A DNA stretch of 64,000 nt from Ischnura elegans (lineage: Eukaryota > Arthropoda > Insecta > Odonata > Coenagrionidae). Positions 1 through 13,179 of the stretch are shown here, in pieces. Numbering within the stretch: position 1 is the first letter of the stretch; every line of letters starts with the position of its first letter. The notes beneath the pieces were generated by a model. It was not told the DNA's origin, searched no databases, and saw nothing but the letters and a program-made list of their open reading frames with translations. The stretch is from NCBI RefSeq assembly GCF_921293095.1, contig NC_060259.1, forward strand, positions 26,915,812-26,979,811, given 5' to 3'. Position numbers and translations under genes: made by a program.

Positions 1-2300
1 TGGCAAAAAATGGAAAGAGATTGGTATTCATACAACAGTAAAATTGAAGTGCAAAATATTCTTCAAATTTAGAATTGCTATTGTCATAGATCTCACAAAA
101 ATTTATATATTATACATGTTTATAATTTATTCCCACTAATTGGTTAAATAAATGAATTAAAAGTGCACAACCCTACATAACTTTTGCATTTTTCACCAAA
201 TTGCACTCTTCACCAAATAATGAGCACAGGTACAACATAGGCATGGTGAATTTTTTCCTTCCACATTCATTGTTAAGTATTTACATAGCACTGGTTGGTC
301 TGTTACGTTGGATGCTAACATCATCATAACTCTCTTTCCAAGGCCATCTATATGCCCTGACAGAAAAGCCCTTACATTCCTAATTCCAGGATCAGTCAAT
401 TAACAGTGATACCATCCATATTTGAGCACACAAATTGAGTTGGCTGGAAATTTGAATTACCTCAATTTCTTACAAATCATTTATGAGTAAAATAGGTTCT
501 CCTAAATACATATTAATTAAAAAGAACTGCTGCCTGCTGTCCAATAAATATCAACATCAGAGGATTCTTACAATTATTGCTGATTGTTGATTAACTGATA
601 TCCTTAAACACACAAACCCAAAGACAATTAACCTGGATGTGCTTCCAATTAAAGGAACTGACTCAATGCTCCTGTACTTGGGAATTCTTATGCCAGCATC
701 TGTCATGCAAAGTGAGCACAGCACAAATTAGAATTTTTTTTAAATTTTCACTACAATTTCTGTGAACAGTGATAGAGTGTTATGAATTATTTAGACCAAG
801 TATAAATGACTGGTACAAGTATTAAGAAAAATAGCATTTCTGACAGGATTTCAATGGATTTTATATTGCTGGCAATTAAAATATATACTATCTGATAACA
901 AAAATAAAACATACGCAAAAACATGATAATAAGGTTTTAACTCCACAATTATCACCACTCATTCATGCATGCAAAATTTCTCCTACACATTCGAGCTAAA
1001 AAGTCTAGGCATAAGCATTAGAATACCACAAATACTGTCAAGACTTAATTTCAGCCTTAATCATACGAGGAGCATTGAATCAAGATGTGCCACACTTCAC
1101 TGATGCAAAGAAAATGATCATTAAACTTCATCAGCTAATTAATTCCATGTATCAGTCTCATATGACTCCATATTAAAATTTACTGATTCCGTCTATATTC
1201 CAAGAAAGGTCTCTCTTTGTGTGTAGCAATGAAACTTTTCCCAAAAAGTCCCTTATGCAATCATTACACACTTTTTCCAATTACTCATTTCCCAAAATGT
1301 TACAGTAGTGAACACGTAGCTTATTTCGTTTTCCTGCAATTCAATCATAAAATAATATAAGGCATCAGGTGACAACTAATGAGTATCCAGAAAGTGCTGA
1401 TAGGAATGAAGTTGGTGCAAAGGCTTCCACAGTGAGTCAACATATTAGTTCCTCAATTTTTCTGATTTCGTCATATTATAATTGTATAAAAGACAACAAC
1501 GGAAGATGTCCGCTGGACTGCAGGAGAAACTGCTTAGAGCATGGAAAAACCTAAAAAATGCACCCTACATTACCTACAGGAGTGTTAAAAAGAATTAGCA
1601 AAATACTTTTCTTCAGTTGAAATGAGCACTGATGAAATGCATTTTCACATTCAACTAGGCATTAACATGCGGCCTCCCCAAAATTGCTCACATGAAAGGA
1701 GCCCACAGCAGCTGTACATGAAGAAGTGGATGCAATCATAGAGAGAGAGCATTCTGTTAGGATACCAGCAAAATTTCTGTTGTATCTCACAGATAAACCA
1801 TAGTTTGAAATTACAGTTCTCCAGTTACATCACGGCCAAAAACTTTTTCACAAGAGAGTTGCAAGCTTGAAAAAAAATTTTACCGGCATAGCAATTAAGC
1901 GATTTTTTGATCATGCTTTTTGACCTGGCTCCAAGCACTGAGATCTTGATACTCAGTTTGATTGTTCAAGTTGCTCAGAGTCTATTTCTATGGAATCCCA
2001 ACTATTGGAATGCATGTTTTCACTGCTTCCCATGAATTCTATATGGAATGAAATGCAATGCTAATAGATCAGGTGAATTGAACATTGCATGCATAATTCG
2101 AGAGCACTTTTTTACTAGGGAAGGTACTACCATTTCCAGACTAAAAAATAGGAATGTGTCAGGTATTGAGGCCTAAGTTCAGGAGCAAGAGGTATCATAT
2201 ATGGTCTATGGGAAATAAGTATCACTGGTGGCTTCCCAAAATAGATTTATAACATACAATGAAAATAAATATGTTTATGATACAAACATCACAACACCAG
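1..2300. other. AT-rich non-coding DNA, no gene recognised
   Basis: This stretch has only short open frames with no recognisable protein family. The longest on the minus strand (193-399) encodes 68 residues with several cysteines near its end; I match it to nothing and see no convincing splice sites around it. If the missing 3' exons of Pten lie left of the window, this is intronic Pten sequence. That is an inference from the gene's orientation, not something the bases show. Confidence 0.5.
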
Positions 2301-3888
2301 AATTATGACCATGAAATACGAGGTACGAAAATATGAAGTTGCGAAAATACGAAATGTTTTGAAATTACAAACATCAGGCTCAGTCCCCAGGAGTCGATGA
2401 GATTTGTTTACATGAACAATGGCGTAAAATTTGTCAACAAAACTAATTATTCCAGTGAAAGCAGCAAAAAAAATCCATGCTTCTGACTGTGGTGTATCAA
2501 GGTGTGAAATCGTAAATGATAGGGCCACTTTTGAGGAAAAGAGTATGCATAAAAACTTACAGAGGGAATCAATGGAAAGTAGGAGTTCAGTAAAAATACA
2601 TGCCTACTCATAAACATCGCATTGACAATACTTCATAGTTTATCACGTGAGAAGGTCGGGTGGGATATTTCTACACTAATTCTTAAACCTTACGCTATTC
2701 AATCATACCCAGAAAATGTTGCAAGTGCATAAAATTAGTCAAATTTCAATGCTGTAGTGGGTTCAGACAAGTACCGTTAGTCTGTCCCAGCTTCCGTGAG
2801 AGCGGATTAGCATCCCTTCCCTCTCCATTCACCCAAAGACACGGCTGGGCTACCTGCCCTGCTAATCCTGTAATATATCCTAATCATGTAGCCAAGTTAG
2901 GAAGCACGAGTCACTTTTTGGGAAAAACTAAATGAAACATCAACTTTTCATAATTGATAATTTTACCTCATGAGATTAAATAATTAGCGATCTGGTTAAT
3001 ATTTAAAAAAGTTTTACCACTGCAAATAGGCGTGCCATAAGCGGAAATAAATATTAGGGCGGAAGGGGGAAAGAAAAAACTAATTAACTATCGAATTAAA
3101 TCATTCTCAGGTTTCTGTCCGGGTAAGGTGCTCCATCTACCTCTCTGCCCACGTTTCCATCAAAGACTTTTCCATCGTCATCATGGCCATTGATACCTAC
3201 CGGGTGTGAGGTGCCATGTTTATAAAATTGCCTCTCTTCTTCTCTGCAGACTATTCTATTGAAATTAGTAATTTGCTTTGCTCTTTTCACGCTACTATTT
3301 ATGATTACAACTAATTTTTAGTGATAAAACTAAGAAAATCTTTTCTTTCAATCAATGATACTTTGTAATGCAAATGCAATGCAGTTATCATTGCACAGGA
3401 GAAAGAAACACAAAAACTAAATGAGGTTGAGTTATAAGTTTTGGGATATCATTTCTGAGAATTCACGCACGTGAGCCAACACTTCACCTAAATATCTTGA
3501 GAAATGATAACACGTGTGTTGTAGGAAAAAATGAAATGTAGATAATAACGATTCTCTCTTTATTTCCCTGATACCAAAAGATGCTTCTCCAGCCTTTCTC
3601 TTGTAGAAACCTTGCTCCTGTTGCCATAAAAGAAGAGAGCTATACTACATAAACATGGCATCTCACATCCAGCATAATTGGCTCAGCAGAAAACAAGATC
3701 TTATGTAATTTAGGATTGTAACTGAATCATAATGAAAATAACTAATTAAAAAGATTGCTCATTCACCTAACAATACGGAAGAATTACAAATAATTACCTA
3801 ATAAGGTTGTTTTGTAAATGGGCAAAGACCCTTAGTTTTCTTTTTTCTTGTCACTGAGCAATAGACGGCAACATAAATGGCGGTTAAT

Positions 3889-5937
3889 TCAGTCCAAAAA
3901 CAGAGGACAGAGAATAAAAAGAGAATAATTTACTAATATTAAGCAAAATGCAACCAAAAACAAACAAAATAATATTTTAAAGTATTTACAAATAAATAAC
4001 AAAGAATGGTAGACTTCATCGGGTAGTGCGAGTATGGGGAAAATTACGATAGAGAAGGTGCAAAATGGATGAGGGATCAAAAACAGGATCAAAATCTGGA
4101 AAACATTTGGAATAGGAGTTCATGGAAGAAGGAAGTCTGAATAGAAAAGTGTTTAGAGACAAAAAAGGTGGAGGGTGAAACAATGAAATAAGTCACTACC
4201 TAGTCGTGTATGAAGGAACACAAAGCGGGAAAAGGGAAAGAAGGTCAAATGATCTGTATTTGTGGCTAATAATATTTAGGAAGAGTCTCCAGTAATTGAG
4301 GACACGTCAATCAGATTAAGATGGGATACCAAGGGAAGATCTTATTTTATTGAGGGAGAGGTTGCAATAAGGCTTGTGGTGGTAGCGGACAACAGAAAGG
4401 AAAAAATTCAAGGGGCATTCCAGGAGCTTTAATGAAGAAAGCAGATCCAGAGACCAGATTTGGCAGCAGTATTCCAGGACCGCAGAGACACAGGAAAAGA
4501 AGAAGAAGCGTAGAGCAATTATATCCGACACCTCACTGTAGCAATACATCATACCCACCAATGACATAGCGCAGGCGGAAATAGATTTAGTGAGCTCACG
4601 GAAGAGCAGCTTACTGTAAAAAAATAACCCCTAAATCCTTCTGAGAAGTGATTGAAGGAATATGATGTCCAGATAAGCGATAATTATGACTCGGGATTGA
4701 CTTGCGTAGGGTGAAAGGTAGGATGGTACACTTGGATGGATTTATTTCCAGACACCATATGTTAGACCATTGAGTATGGTATCAAGAGCCCTCTGAAGAG
4801 CAAAGCAGTCTGTCGGGGAAACAATTTGTTTAAAATTTTTACAATCATCTGCATATAGTAAGATATTACATGTGGTGGAGGAGATGATATCGACCAAGTT
4901 GTTTATGTACAATGCAAAAAGTAAAGGCCCGAGGACACTCCCTTGCGGAACTCCTGATTTAACTGGTGCCGTCAAAGAGTGTGACCCATCTACTAAAGTT
5001 TGCTGTTTTCTATTTGATAGGAATGATGATAGAATAGAAAGGAAATTACCATGGATATTATAGTGCTTCTCTAGTTTGAAGAGTAGTAACTGATGGTTAA
5101 TTTTGTCAAAAGCTTTGGCAAAATCAATATAGCAAACATCCAGCTGTGATGAAGTCTCAAATGTGTCAATGCAATATTTGTGCAAAATGGACAGATTTGT
5201 AACTGTAGAAGATCTGGGAAGAAAACCATGCTGTTTATCAGATATGAAGGGAAGAGAGTAAGACAACAGACATTGATGAATGATGCACTCACAGATAGTT
5301 GATAGAATTGGCAAAATTGAAATACGACGGTAAGACTCCACAGAAGATATCTATCCGGATTCGAAAAGAGGGAAAATGCTGCCAATTTTCCACACTGAAG
5401 GAAAGTATGACGTTGAAAAACATCTGTTAAAAATAATGGACAGGGGTAATGCCAAGGAAAGGGCTTTGTTTTTTAGAAACATCATGGCCAGCTGATCTGA
5501 ACCAGTAGCAAGATTAGTTTAAAGGAATTTTAAAAATTTAAGACATTCATCGGGGGTAGTGGAAAGTGAGGAGAGAGAGTGGGAACTAACACATTTAATA
5601 TCAAGAACAGAGGTATCCAAAAGTAGGTAAGAGGTGTAGGTGGATGAAAATGAAACTTGGAATAAAGGTCAGCACGCCCTGGACCAACAGCAGTTTCATC
5701 ACCAAAAGACATTTCCATAGGGGTGGAAGCAGAATTGCGCCTGGTGTTGATCATTGACCAGAACCATTTTGGGTTGGAAACACAATCTGAGGAAATTGAG
5801 ACTATGTAGCTAGTAAAGTCTAACTTAATTAGATAGTTAGCATGATGCCTAAGGTTCTTGAAAGTTTTTAATGTGCAGGGGTTCAGAAAATGTTTGCACA
5901 GGCACCAAACACTTAGCTTATTTTTTAACACAACTGT
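3889..5937 (-). mobile_element. 5'-truncated CR1/jockey-like LINE with reverse transcriptase remnant
   Basis: A non-LTR retrotransposon fragment on the minus strand. The frame at 4,742-5,341 carries ordered reverse-transcriptase motifs: FAKAFDKINH (finger/palm), SGVPQGSVLGPLLF and LLYADD (active-site Asp pair). The upstream frame at 5,530-5,931 contains NPKWFWSMIN, typical of the linker before RT in CR1/jockey LINEs. The downstream frame at 4,316-4,567 has the LEYCCQIWS motif usual after the RT domain. Stops and frameshifts separate these pieces, the endonuclease domain is absent, and so it is a dead 5'-truncated copy. It sits inside the older pogo-like element, which resumes on both sides. 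The family assignment between CR1 and jockey is by motif only. Confidence 0.8.
4742..5341 (-). pseudogene. LINE reverse transcriptase fragment
   Basis: A 199-codon open frame covering most of the reverse-transcriptase domain of the surrounding LINE. Near residues 70-80 is YIDFAKAFDKINH, near 130 SGVPQGSVLGP, and near 165 LLYADD, so both catalytic Asp residues of the palm are present. The N-terminal start codon is not a real start: the frame begins mid-protein, and a related frame upstream holds the preceding linker. A full-length protein would also need an N-terminal endonuclease and more C-terminal sequence. It would copy the LINE RNA at a nicked chromosomal target if intact; this copy is not. 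Confidence 0.8.
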
Positions 5938-6055
5938 TTAGGCCAACTGCAGTGAAGTTCCGTAGGTGTTGAAAACAAATATCTATCTTATGCATAGATA
6001 ATAGTTGCTATTCGCTACTGACCACAAATTCCTAAGTTTCAATTCTTATACAATA

Positions 6056-9000
6056 CAGTAAACTCTTGATTTTACGAAGCAGGATTTTACGAAGTTTTCG
6101 ATTATACGAAGTGATATTGCGGTCCCGGTGAAAAGCCTATGCTAAATACATGGCGCTATTCGATTATACGAAGTTTCGATTATAAGAAATTTTTTGAATT
6201 TACGAACCTCGGCTCGGTCCCTAGGAGCAAATGGCATTCGTTTATACGAACTACGGCGAAAAATTTGTCAACAAAACAAGTTACGCCGGCGTAAGTAGCT
6301 AAAAAATCAGCGCTTCCAACTGTGGTCCATCAAAAGTGCGAAATCGTAAATGATAATGCAACTTTGGAGAGAAATGGGTCGCCAAAAATCTCAGTGTGGG
6401 AATTTAGGGGGAGTAGGAGTTCAGTTAAAATATCGCGGCTGACATTATGCCCCTATTTACGTGCCTGTTCGTAAACATAGCATCGACAATAATTCGTATT
6501 TTAACATGTCAGGAAGGTCGCGCGAAGTATTTCGTACACCCCTAATTAACCCTTTGCACTGCTGTGAACGTACTTCGAAGACTACTTGACTACTTTTTGC
6601 CGAAGCACTTCGAAGGGTCCCTAATCCGGGACCCTTTCCTCGACGAGCTCACCCTCGCTGGCCCCTGAAACTGGGCTATTTTTTAATGCATTACCTGACG
6701 CAACCCTGGGTTTCAAAGGGCAAAGGTGCCATGGGGGGAAAAAGAGTAAAGTGCGTGTTACTGTGGGGCTGTGCGTCAACCAAACGGGCACGGACAAAAT
6801 AAGCCCGTTGTCATTGGGAAATTTGAAAGGCCACGGTGCTTAAAACATGTAAAATTGGAAGCCCTCCCCGTTTTTTACCATGCAAATAAAAACAGCTGGA
6901 TGACCCGAGAAATTTTCCAGCAAACGGTTATACGTCTACAGAGAAAAATTGCTGGAGAGAACAGCAAAATTGTTTTAATAATGGATAATGCCACCGTTCA
7001 TAAATACGTGGAAGATCTAAAATTGGCTAATGTTCGAGTCCTCTTTTTACCCCCGAACTCGACTAGCAAGTCCCAGCCCTTGGACCAAGGCATTATCCAG
7101 GATTTTAAAGTCCTATACCGGAAGAAGCTTGAGCGGTATTACTTGCGATGGATCGGTATGTATACATTCATCTATTTTGCTCATGTGCGTTTGGATATCG
7201 ATTTAGATATTTTTATTCATGATTATCATTCTTTCAAATCTATTTGCTACTTTTATAAATGGGAACAGAAATTAATAACATCCCGGAATGGACGTTGATA
7301 CGTGCAATCCGCGCCATAATATCTTTTCGTGTATATATTGGCCTTTGTGAATGAACAACTTAAATATCTTAAGTACTGGGCTCTATTTACCGCCAATTTA
7401 TATTTCAGGCTTCTCGTAATGAAGACGCACTTCCAAGTCTAACCAGAACTTTCTTCTCACGCGCTTCCCCGTTCTCCCATGCTGGGGTTCTGTCTTTCCA
7501 AAGCCGTCCCTTCCCTCCTGCCGTCTTTGGCTGATCTTGCTGACACCCACCTTACGCATCCCAAACCCCTCCTTCCCCAGCATTTCCCATTCACTCCCTC
7601 CCTAAGGAGACTGAGCTTGTGTGCGTCGCAAAAAAATACGGCCCCCAAAAGTAGACTGAGGCAGAGCTGAAGGCCATTTCCCCACCATTCTTTGTCCTGC
7701 CCCCTTCACCAGTACTTGTGCTGACCACACTTCTTCCCTCAGGCAATCCCCATCCCACTCTTATTCACCCCACCCACTGGGAACGTTCCCCGATTGTGGA
7801 GAAGGGCATGGTTCATCTTTACCTGCCAAGTGGGTAAGTTATTAACCGGAGAGAGGTGGAAGAAGTATCTTCCACTATCGGGAAAATGGTGCCGCGCTTA
7901 TAATTCTCTCTCTTCTTCTCAGCTGACTTTTCAATTGAAATTAATTTCTTTGCTCTTTCCACACTATATTTATTTACGATTATGGCGCGACTATTTTTTA
8001 GTGCTAAAACTAAGAAAATCTTTTCTCTACGTCAATGATCCTTTGCCTAACTTTCAATACGGCGGAGAAAGGAACACGAAAACTAAATGAGGTGACGGTA
8101 CAGGTTTTTGCGTGTCATTTTTTGGGAATTCACGCTAGCGAACCAATACTTAACCACGTTGCGAAATGATAAAACGTCTCTTGTAGGAAAACAATCAATG
8201 TGGATAATAACGTTTCTATCTATATTTCTCCGATACTGTAAGATGTTTCTCCTGTCGTTTTCCGGTTGGAACCTTGCTCCTGTCGGCATAAAAGGAGAGA
8301 AACATACTATATGAACAGGTCACCTCACACCCGGTATGAAGAATACAGTCCTGATGAAGAATTAAGTCTTTTATGGCAACGTCTGCGAAGATGATGGAAC
8401 ACAGTAGTCGGACGGAGAACTCAAACAGAATTTAATTCAAATATTCGCCAGAAGATAATCACATCCTACGTTATTTATGATCGTAATTGAATCTCAGTGA
8501 AAATAGAGCACATTCTGCTGAAAATACGAAGTAACTCGAAATATTAACTTACGAAGGTTATTTTGGAAACGGGCTAAGACCCTTGTTTTTCTTTTTTTCT
8601 CGTCACTGAGCGATAGAGGGCGACATAAATGGCGGTTAGGCCGGCTGCCGCTAAAATTCCGTGGGTGTCAGAAACAAATATCTATCTTTTGCATACTTAA
8701 TAGTAGCTATTGGCTCCTAACCACAAATTTATTACTGTTAATTCTTTTAATAAACATTTCAATTCATTATTTGATTACATTTTCTAAACTGGTCGGGAAT
8801 TTCTTTAGCGATCGTTGATGTTGAAGTATGAACAAGAAATGGGAATTTTATGGTGGTATAATTATTTAACGATTTTTCACATCATAAATCGATAGCAAAA
8901 AGCATTTTCTATGAATTATACCGAGAATAACCACCGAAAACATTTAAATAAGACCACTAAAGACAAAAAACGGCGGAAGAAACAAAAGCGAACATTTTTT

Positions 9001-9096
9001 TCGTGACTTATGAAAAAGGTTTGAATTTACGAAACTCGATTTTACGAAGTGCCAATTTTCCGGTCCCACTGACTTCGTAAAATCAAGAGTTTACTG
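6056..9096 (+). mobile_element. pogo/Tigger-family DNA transposon, TA target duplication
   Basis: A 3.04-kb element with inverted ends. The left end starts CAGTAAACTCTTGATTTTAC and the right end is its reverse complement, closing ...GAGTTTACTG. Each end is flanked by TA, as expected for Tc1/mariner-superfamily integration. Internal copies of the motif TTTTACGAAG or TATACGAAG recur near the left end (6,070-6,200) and may be transposase binding sites. It carries the remains of a pogo-type DDE transposase (6,730-7,300). It is inserted into an older copy of the same family, so the family has been active more than once at this site. Confidence 0.85.
6735..7298 (+). pseudogene. pogo/Tigger-type DDE transposase fragment
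   Basis: The frame at 6,771-7,298 (175 codons) contains the second half of a pogo-type catalytic domain. IVLIMDNATVHK holds the second catalytic Asp, and FLPPNSTSKSQPLDQGII holds the third-acid region, followed by FKVLYRKKLERYY. Upstream, from about 6,740 in another frame, RVTVGLCVN-like sequence matches the usual segment before the second Asp, so there is a frameshift near 6,800. The helix-turn-helix and CENP-B N-terminal domains and the first Asp were not found. The reading runs into low-similarity sequence after about 7,160 at a GTATGT that could be an intron donor or simply decay. The protein would cut and paste the element in the nucleus if whole; it is not whole. Confidence 0.75.
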
Positions 9097-10500
9097 TATT
9101 TATCAAAAGGTTTTTTAGACTCTGACCAACTTAAGTTTTTAGTCTCACTGGCAAAATGATGGCCATATGAGGCGTTACACGACACACTTTGGCTTCCGAC
9201 TGCAAGACTGCACAATTTTTGTTCTTTGACAATCTATAGAAAAGGTTTAAGATAATTAAAGAAAAACAATCACCGCCCTTCATTCTCGAACAAGTTAAGC
9301 CAATGAATTTAATTTGTTGGTAAACTACCATTGCCAATGAGATGACAATTGCCATGTGAATTCATTCTTTTCTAGATATAGACATCCAAGAATCACATAA
9401 CATCTTAAAAATCCTTTCGAATTCTCTTGCAACATCTTACAGATTATGTAGCTGCTGATCAAGTAGAATATTTTAATGAAACTTCACTGAGAATTTACCG
9501 TGCATTTCTCCACTGAGAATTCACAGCACCGATCGAAATTTCTGAAGCACTAACGCAGAATGTTCGACTTACGTAAATTTCGACTTTTCGACTCGGGGGA
9601 TGCCTGTAGCTAATAACGACAGGCACCTAGTTTGAATTTTGCCCAGGAGATGGAGCTACCACAGGGAGAAGCTCAATGCTGTTGGATAGTAACATTAACA
9701 CATTTCCCAAGATCTGCTATCCCCCTCCATTCAGCATTTGCCTCCCTTCCTCTGATGCGTTCCTCTTCTGCAAAATCAAAGAAAAGGTCCCAGCTTGCAC
9801 AGGGATCGTATTTTGAAGCCCTAGCTTCAAAAGAAAATATCAAGTTACACGAGAACAATAGAAACATGTTTCAAACCCCTCCTTTCTCATCCACAGACCT
9901 TTTTCAGCCTACCTGCTCTTCCAAGTTCCCAGTTTCTGGAGGTCAACTGCTGCATGAATCACCTATCAGCCCAAAAGGTGTTTCTCAGTGAATTTTGACA
10001 ATTGGTATAATACTTTTCTTATATAGGAAAATTAATATAGTGCACGTAATTAAAAAAAGAATGAGATCAAACTCAACGTATTTCTAACGTTATTTAAGCA
10101 TTTTAAGCAAGAAAATAGTGGGAAAAATACGATGGTGATTTCTGGCAAAACTTGATATCCTCACAGCTGAGCTTCTCGGCAGTGGATGCGGCATTTTTTT
10201 CCGAAAACAGGACATATGATTACAATTTATGAGTTATACTATAAGTCTCAATTGTCAGAGTTACTGACGAAAGGATATCATCTCAGGATATTTTGCTTCT
10301 CCCTACTGGCAATTCAAATTCATCTGCTCATCTGGCGCTATGCTACTTAGAAATGATTGGGTAATTTGCCTTCTCTTTAGGACAAAAAATTCCATGGCCC
10401 TGTCATATAGTCATGATTCACCCCCTGCAGTATGCTCTGCACACACAATAGCAACAGTTCCAAACTTTACCTCGTACGAGTGGTTCCGCACCTTCAAGGG
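9097..10500. other. Flank of the pogo insertion and unassigned DNA
   Basis: The first part is probably the displaced right end of the older pogo-like copy. Beyond that I see two plus-strand open frames (9,632-9,991, 119 codons; 10,340-10,609, 89 codons) with no domain I recognise. The second runs into the inverted repeat that begins near 10,510. I do not call either a gene: composition resembles the surrounding DNA, and neither shows a family motif. Confidence 0.4.
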
Positions 10501-10509
10501 TGGGTTGAC

Positions 10510-11546
10510 TTCAAACCATCGCACAGTGGGTGGAAATCAGAAAAAGGCGGATAAAATTACAAAATGGCTTTTTTCAAGCAATAAACTTCGTACGTATACT
10601 CAAAAATGATTGAAATTTATGGATATGTACTTCATTTGACATAGATCTCACACGTTACTTAGATACAGAGGCTCAAACGTGAGCAAATTTCCATAATAAT
10701 GCCCGTCTTCAATTTTCTATAAAAATCTTCCAAAGAAGATGGTGAAGTTAAAGGTGGATTCTTGCGGGATAAAAAACCACATAATCTGTTGCCATGGTGT
10801 TTCACTTTAATTTTCCGTAATCTTAAAGAATATCATCGATAAATTCTTATCGTGCGGTTACAAAATGGCGGATACTGTTTTTCGACAAAGTTTTACATTT
10901 AGGTAGAGTTTCAACTGGGTTTTAGGCAAAGTCACGCGGAGTAACTTGTATGAGAGCCTTCTTTGAAGATTTCTTGAGGTATTTATGCAGTTATCTTTGA
11001 AACAAGTTTGCGATGCCGGAAATAACATTGATTTTTCGATCGCACAGCAGGGTTTGTCTCTGCGCGTTGGGAGATGTATTAGCCGCGACGCAGTAAGGTT
11101 ATTGAAACTGTATGGGTTTTAACGCTCAGCATTCACCGTTTTTATGTTTTGCTTCAAGGCACTGATTCTCAAATGGTCTATGGTGAAGGCAGTGGAGGTT
11201 TTTCAGCCGAGGTAAGTGCACGTTTCATTGAAGTTCATTTAGTTTTCTTTGGATACGATCGAAGACCATGCTTCTATTAAAAGCATTCAAACCTAAAAAA
11301 AAGTGAGTTGTTTTCCTGGGACTCTTACAAAAATACCTACCAGAAAGATACCAGCAGAGACTCTTGTACCTTCTTTACTCTCCGATCCCTGACCCCAAGG
11401 ATTCTACAGCGAAAATGGTCGTTTTCGCTGTAGAATCCTGGGGCGGAGCGGAGCGGAGCCTTTGACCGTTTTAATGCAGTATTTCCACGGAAGCTTCTAA
11501 CTTTTTTAAAATGTGTATCATACCCTCAGTTCTACTTTGACTGTGG
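10510..11546 (+). repeat. Left arm of a large inverted repeat
   Basis: About 1.04 kb that reappears in reverse complement at 15,404-16,349 plus 18,092-18,175. Homology begins near GCACAGTGGG (left) and ends at ...CTTTGAC. It covers shared landmarks: the segment around aaaggcgga.aaaattacaaaatggc, a GTGAGCAAATTTCCATAAT block, and a 42-nt hairpin. By eye the arms are about 90% identical, with scattered substitutions and small indels. No protein family was recognised. The repeat could be two opposed insertions of one transposon or a palindromic duplication; no target duplication was identified. Confidence 0.8.
11398..11439. repeat. 18-bp-stem hairpin inside the left arm
   Basis: A near-perfect palindrome. 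The stem half AGGATTCTACAGCGAAAA pairs with its exact reverse complement across a 6-nt loop (TGGTCG). The same structure occurs in the right arm at 15,508-15,549 with a slightly longer stem and a different centre. It is followed by a short purine-rich tandem (ggagc repeats). Conservation of the stem in both arms suggests it is part of the repeated unit. Confidence 0.85.
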
Positions 11547-13179
11547 TGAAGGAAAGTCAAGTTCTCTTGAGTGTGCAGAATTTATGAAAGTGATTTGAAT
11601 TGGTTGGTGGAGCGTAATAATTTCAAACTTCCACGTGGCTGTAAGTACGTTTTGAATAAATCCCTGAACATCTTTTTCAAAATAGTTATTTCAATTTATA
11701 TTACTAACTTAAACTTAAATATTTCTTATCATTCCTTTCTAAACTAAAATAAATTAAAATCAATTTATCAAATGCCACTGTTTAAATTCCAATTGATACG
11801 ATATATCCAATATGCATTCAAAAAATTGTATGCGGCAGTGCAACGTAGACAAACCAAAAGAATATTTATTGATATCAGTACATAGTACGATATTTTACAT
11901 TTCCTAAGTTATTCACACCCAACGCTCTAGCTCTGCTGATTTAGCACCTCATGATTCACCTGTCCGTCAGTGTGTTGCAAACTAAAAACAATCGTCTTTC
12001 TTAATTTCGAGATGACTATGCTTTCCTGTAGGATAATAAATTATAACGGCATTAAGATTAAGAAAAAATTAGGAAAATAATGTAAGCATATAAGCATTAC
12101 CATACCGTTGATCATTGTCAGTAGTAAACAGAACTTGATCGTGTAAATTCCAGAGTTAAATCATTAAGGTCATCCACCTGCCTTTCAATATGTCTTTATG
12201 ATTTCGTAACTTCTCTTGTACCTTTTCTTCAGTTAAAGTGGATGGGATGACAAAATAGGGTCGACGATGGCCGTGGAATTTCCCAGATAGTGTAACCTAA
12301 AATTGTAGAGCCTAGATGTGAGAGGTGCCTCCGATGCAAGTTAAATTCTTTATCAATAGTTTAGAGATAAAAGTAGTTAACCAAGAGATAGTGAAAATAA
12401 AACTTGAGTCGTTACCTTTAGCATTTTAATGAAACTAAGAAGTACAAGGGAACTAATGAATAGGAATTCGTCTGAAGCATCCACCCGTTGCCACATTTGT
12501 TTATATTGAGAGTGGCCCTAACTTCCATCAAAACCGTCTTTTGCATTTCATCACACCTTTTAATTCATGAGTGATGGAAGTGGTGACTAAGCAGGCTATT
12601 ATTCCCAATACAGTGTGGTTCAGTAGTGCTTGAAGGTTTACTTTGCACATGGTCTCAGTTATTTCATTCCATTGCTATAAGCTGCCTTTTTTGCTAGCGC
12701 TATTCTGTCATAGCTGGGATACAATTCATGTCCATGGCTCAAAGCTGTCCTATGGAGAGACTGATATTGACTCTTGATCAACTCAGAGGCAATCATCATT
12801 GACGGTGCCTCCTCCACTGTCATCTCAATGTGGACCTTTTCACTTATTCTCCACCATAAAGGAACCCTTTAAGCCCGAGTAGGGGTCATAGTCGTTTTTC
12901 TGCAACTAGCTGAGCTGCTGCAGTATCTTCCTTCCTTCTCTAACTAACACATGCCATGAGAACAAGCTCAGCATTAGTAGAAGTAGTTTTTTAAAGTTTG
13001 AATTTTCTTCTACGCGATCTAACACATGAGGTGCGAAATTCTTTTTTTGGTCACTCGGGAGAGCCTGGCAAATAAAGAATGAATTTTGTCACATAGAGCT
13101 AAAGGTGGAATAGTATTTAATCAATAAATTTGAAAAAAATTATATTTGTACAAAAAACCAACCTGCTCTGAAAGAAGTA
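11547..13179. other. Spacer of the inverted repeat, no gene seen
   Basis: Unique-looking AT-rich sequence between the left arm and the first Tigger element. I found no long open frame, transposon end or splice-flanked exon candidate. It has no counterpart on the other side of the spacer. Confidence 0.5.

Larger units (their letters stand above)
2320..6055. mobile_element. Old, decayed pogo-like DNA transposon, interrupted by a LINE
   Basis: Blocks of this region align by eye, in the same order and orientation, with the younger element at 6,056-9,096. About 2,330-2,560 matches about 6,190-6,390 (both keep the stretch around ttgtcaacaaaac and gaaatcgtaaatgata). About 3,180-3,880 matches about 7,880-8,630. 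About 5,940-6,050 matches about 8,640-8,740. The LINE at about 3,889-5,937 splits the second and third blocks just after ggcggtta. No coding capacity survives. The right part of this older copy is displaced beyond 9,097 by insertion of the younger copy. The outer limits are approximate because the terminal repeats are too degraded to place. Confidence 0.65.

Noticed and set aside
193-399. 68-codon minus-strand frame as a missing Pten 3' exon
   Set aside because: It shows none of the expected C2 or tail residues (no LTLTK...DLDKANKDK-like segment).
9632-9991. 119-codon plus-strand frame
   Set aside because: No domain, signal or splice evidence; the opposing strand is equally open.
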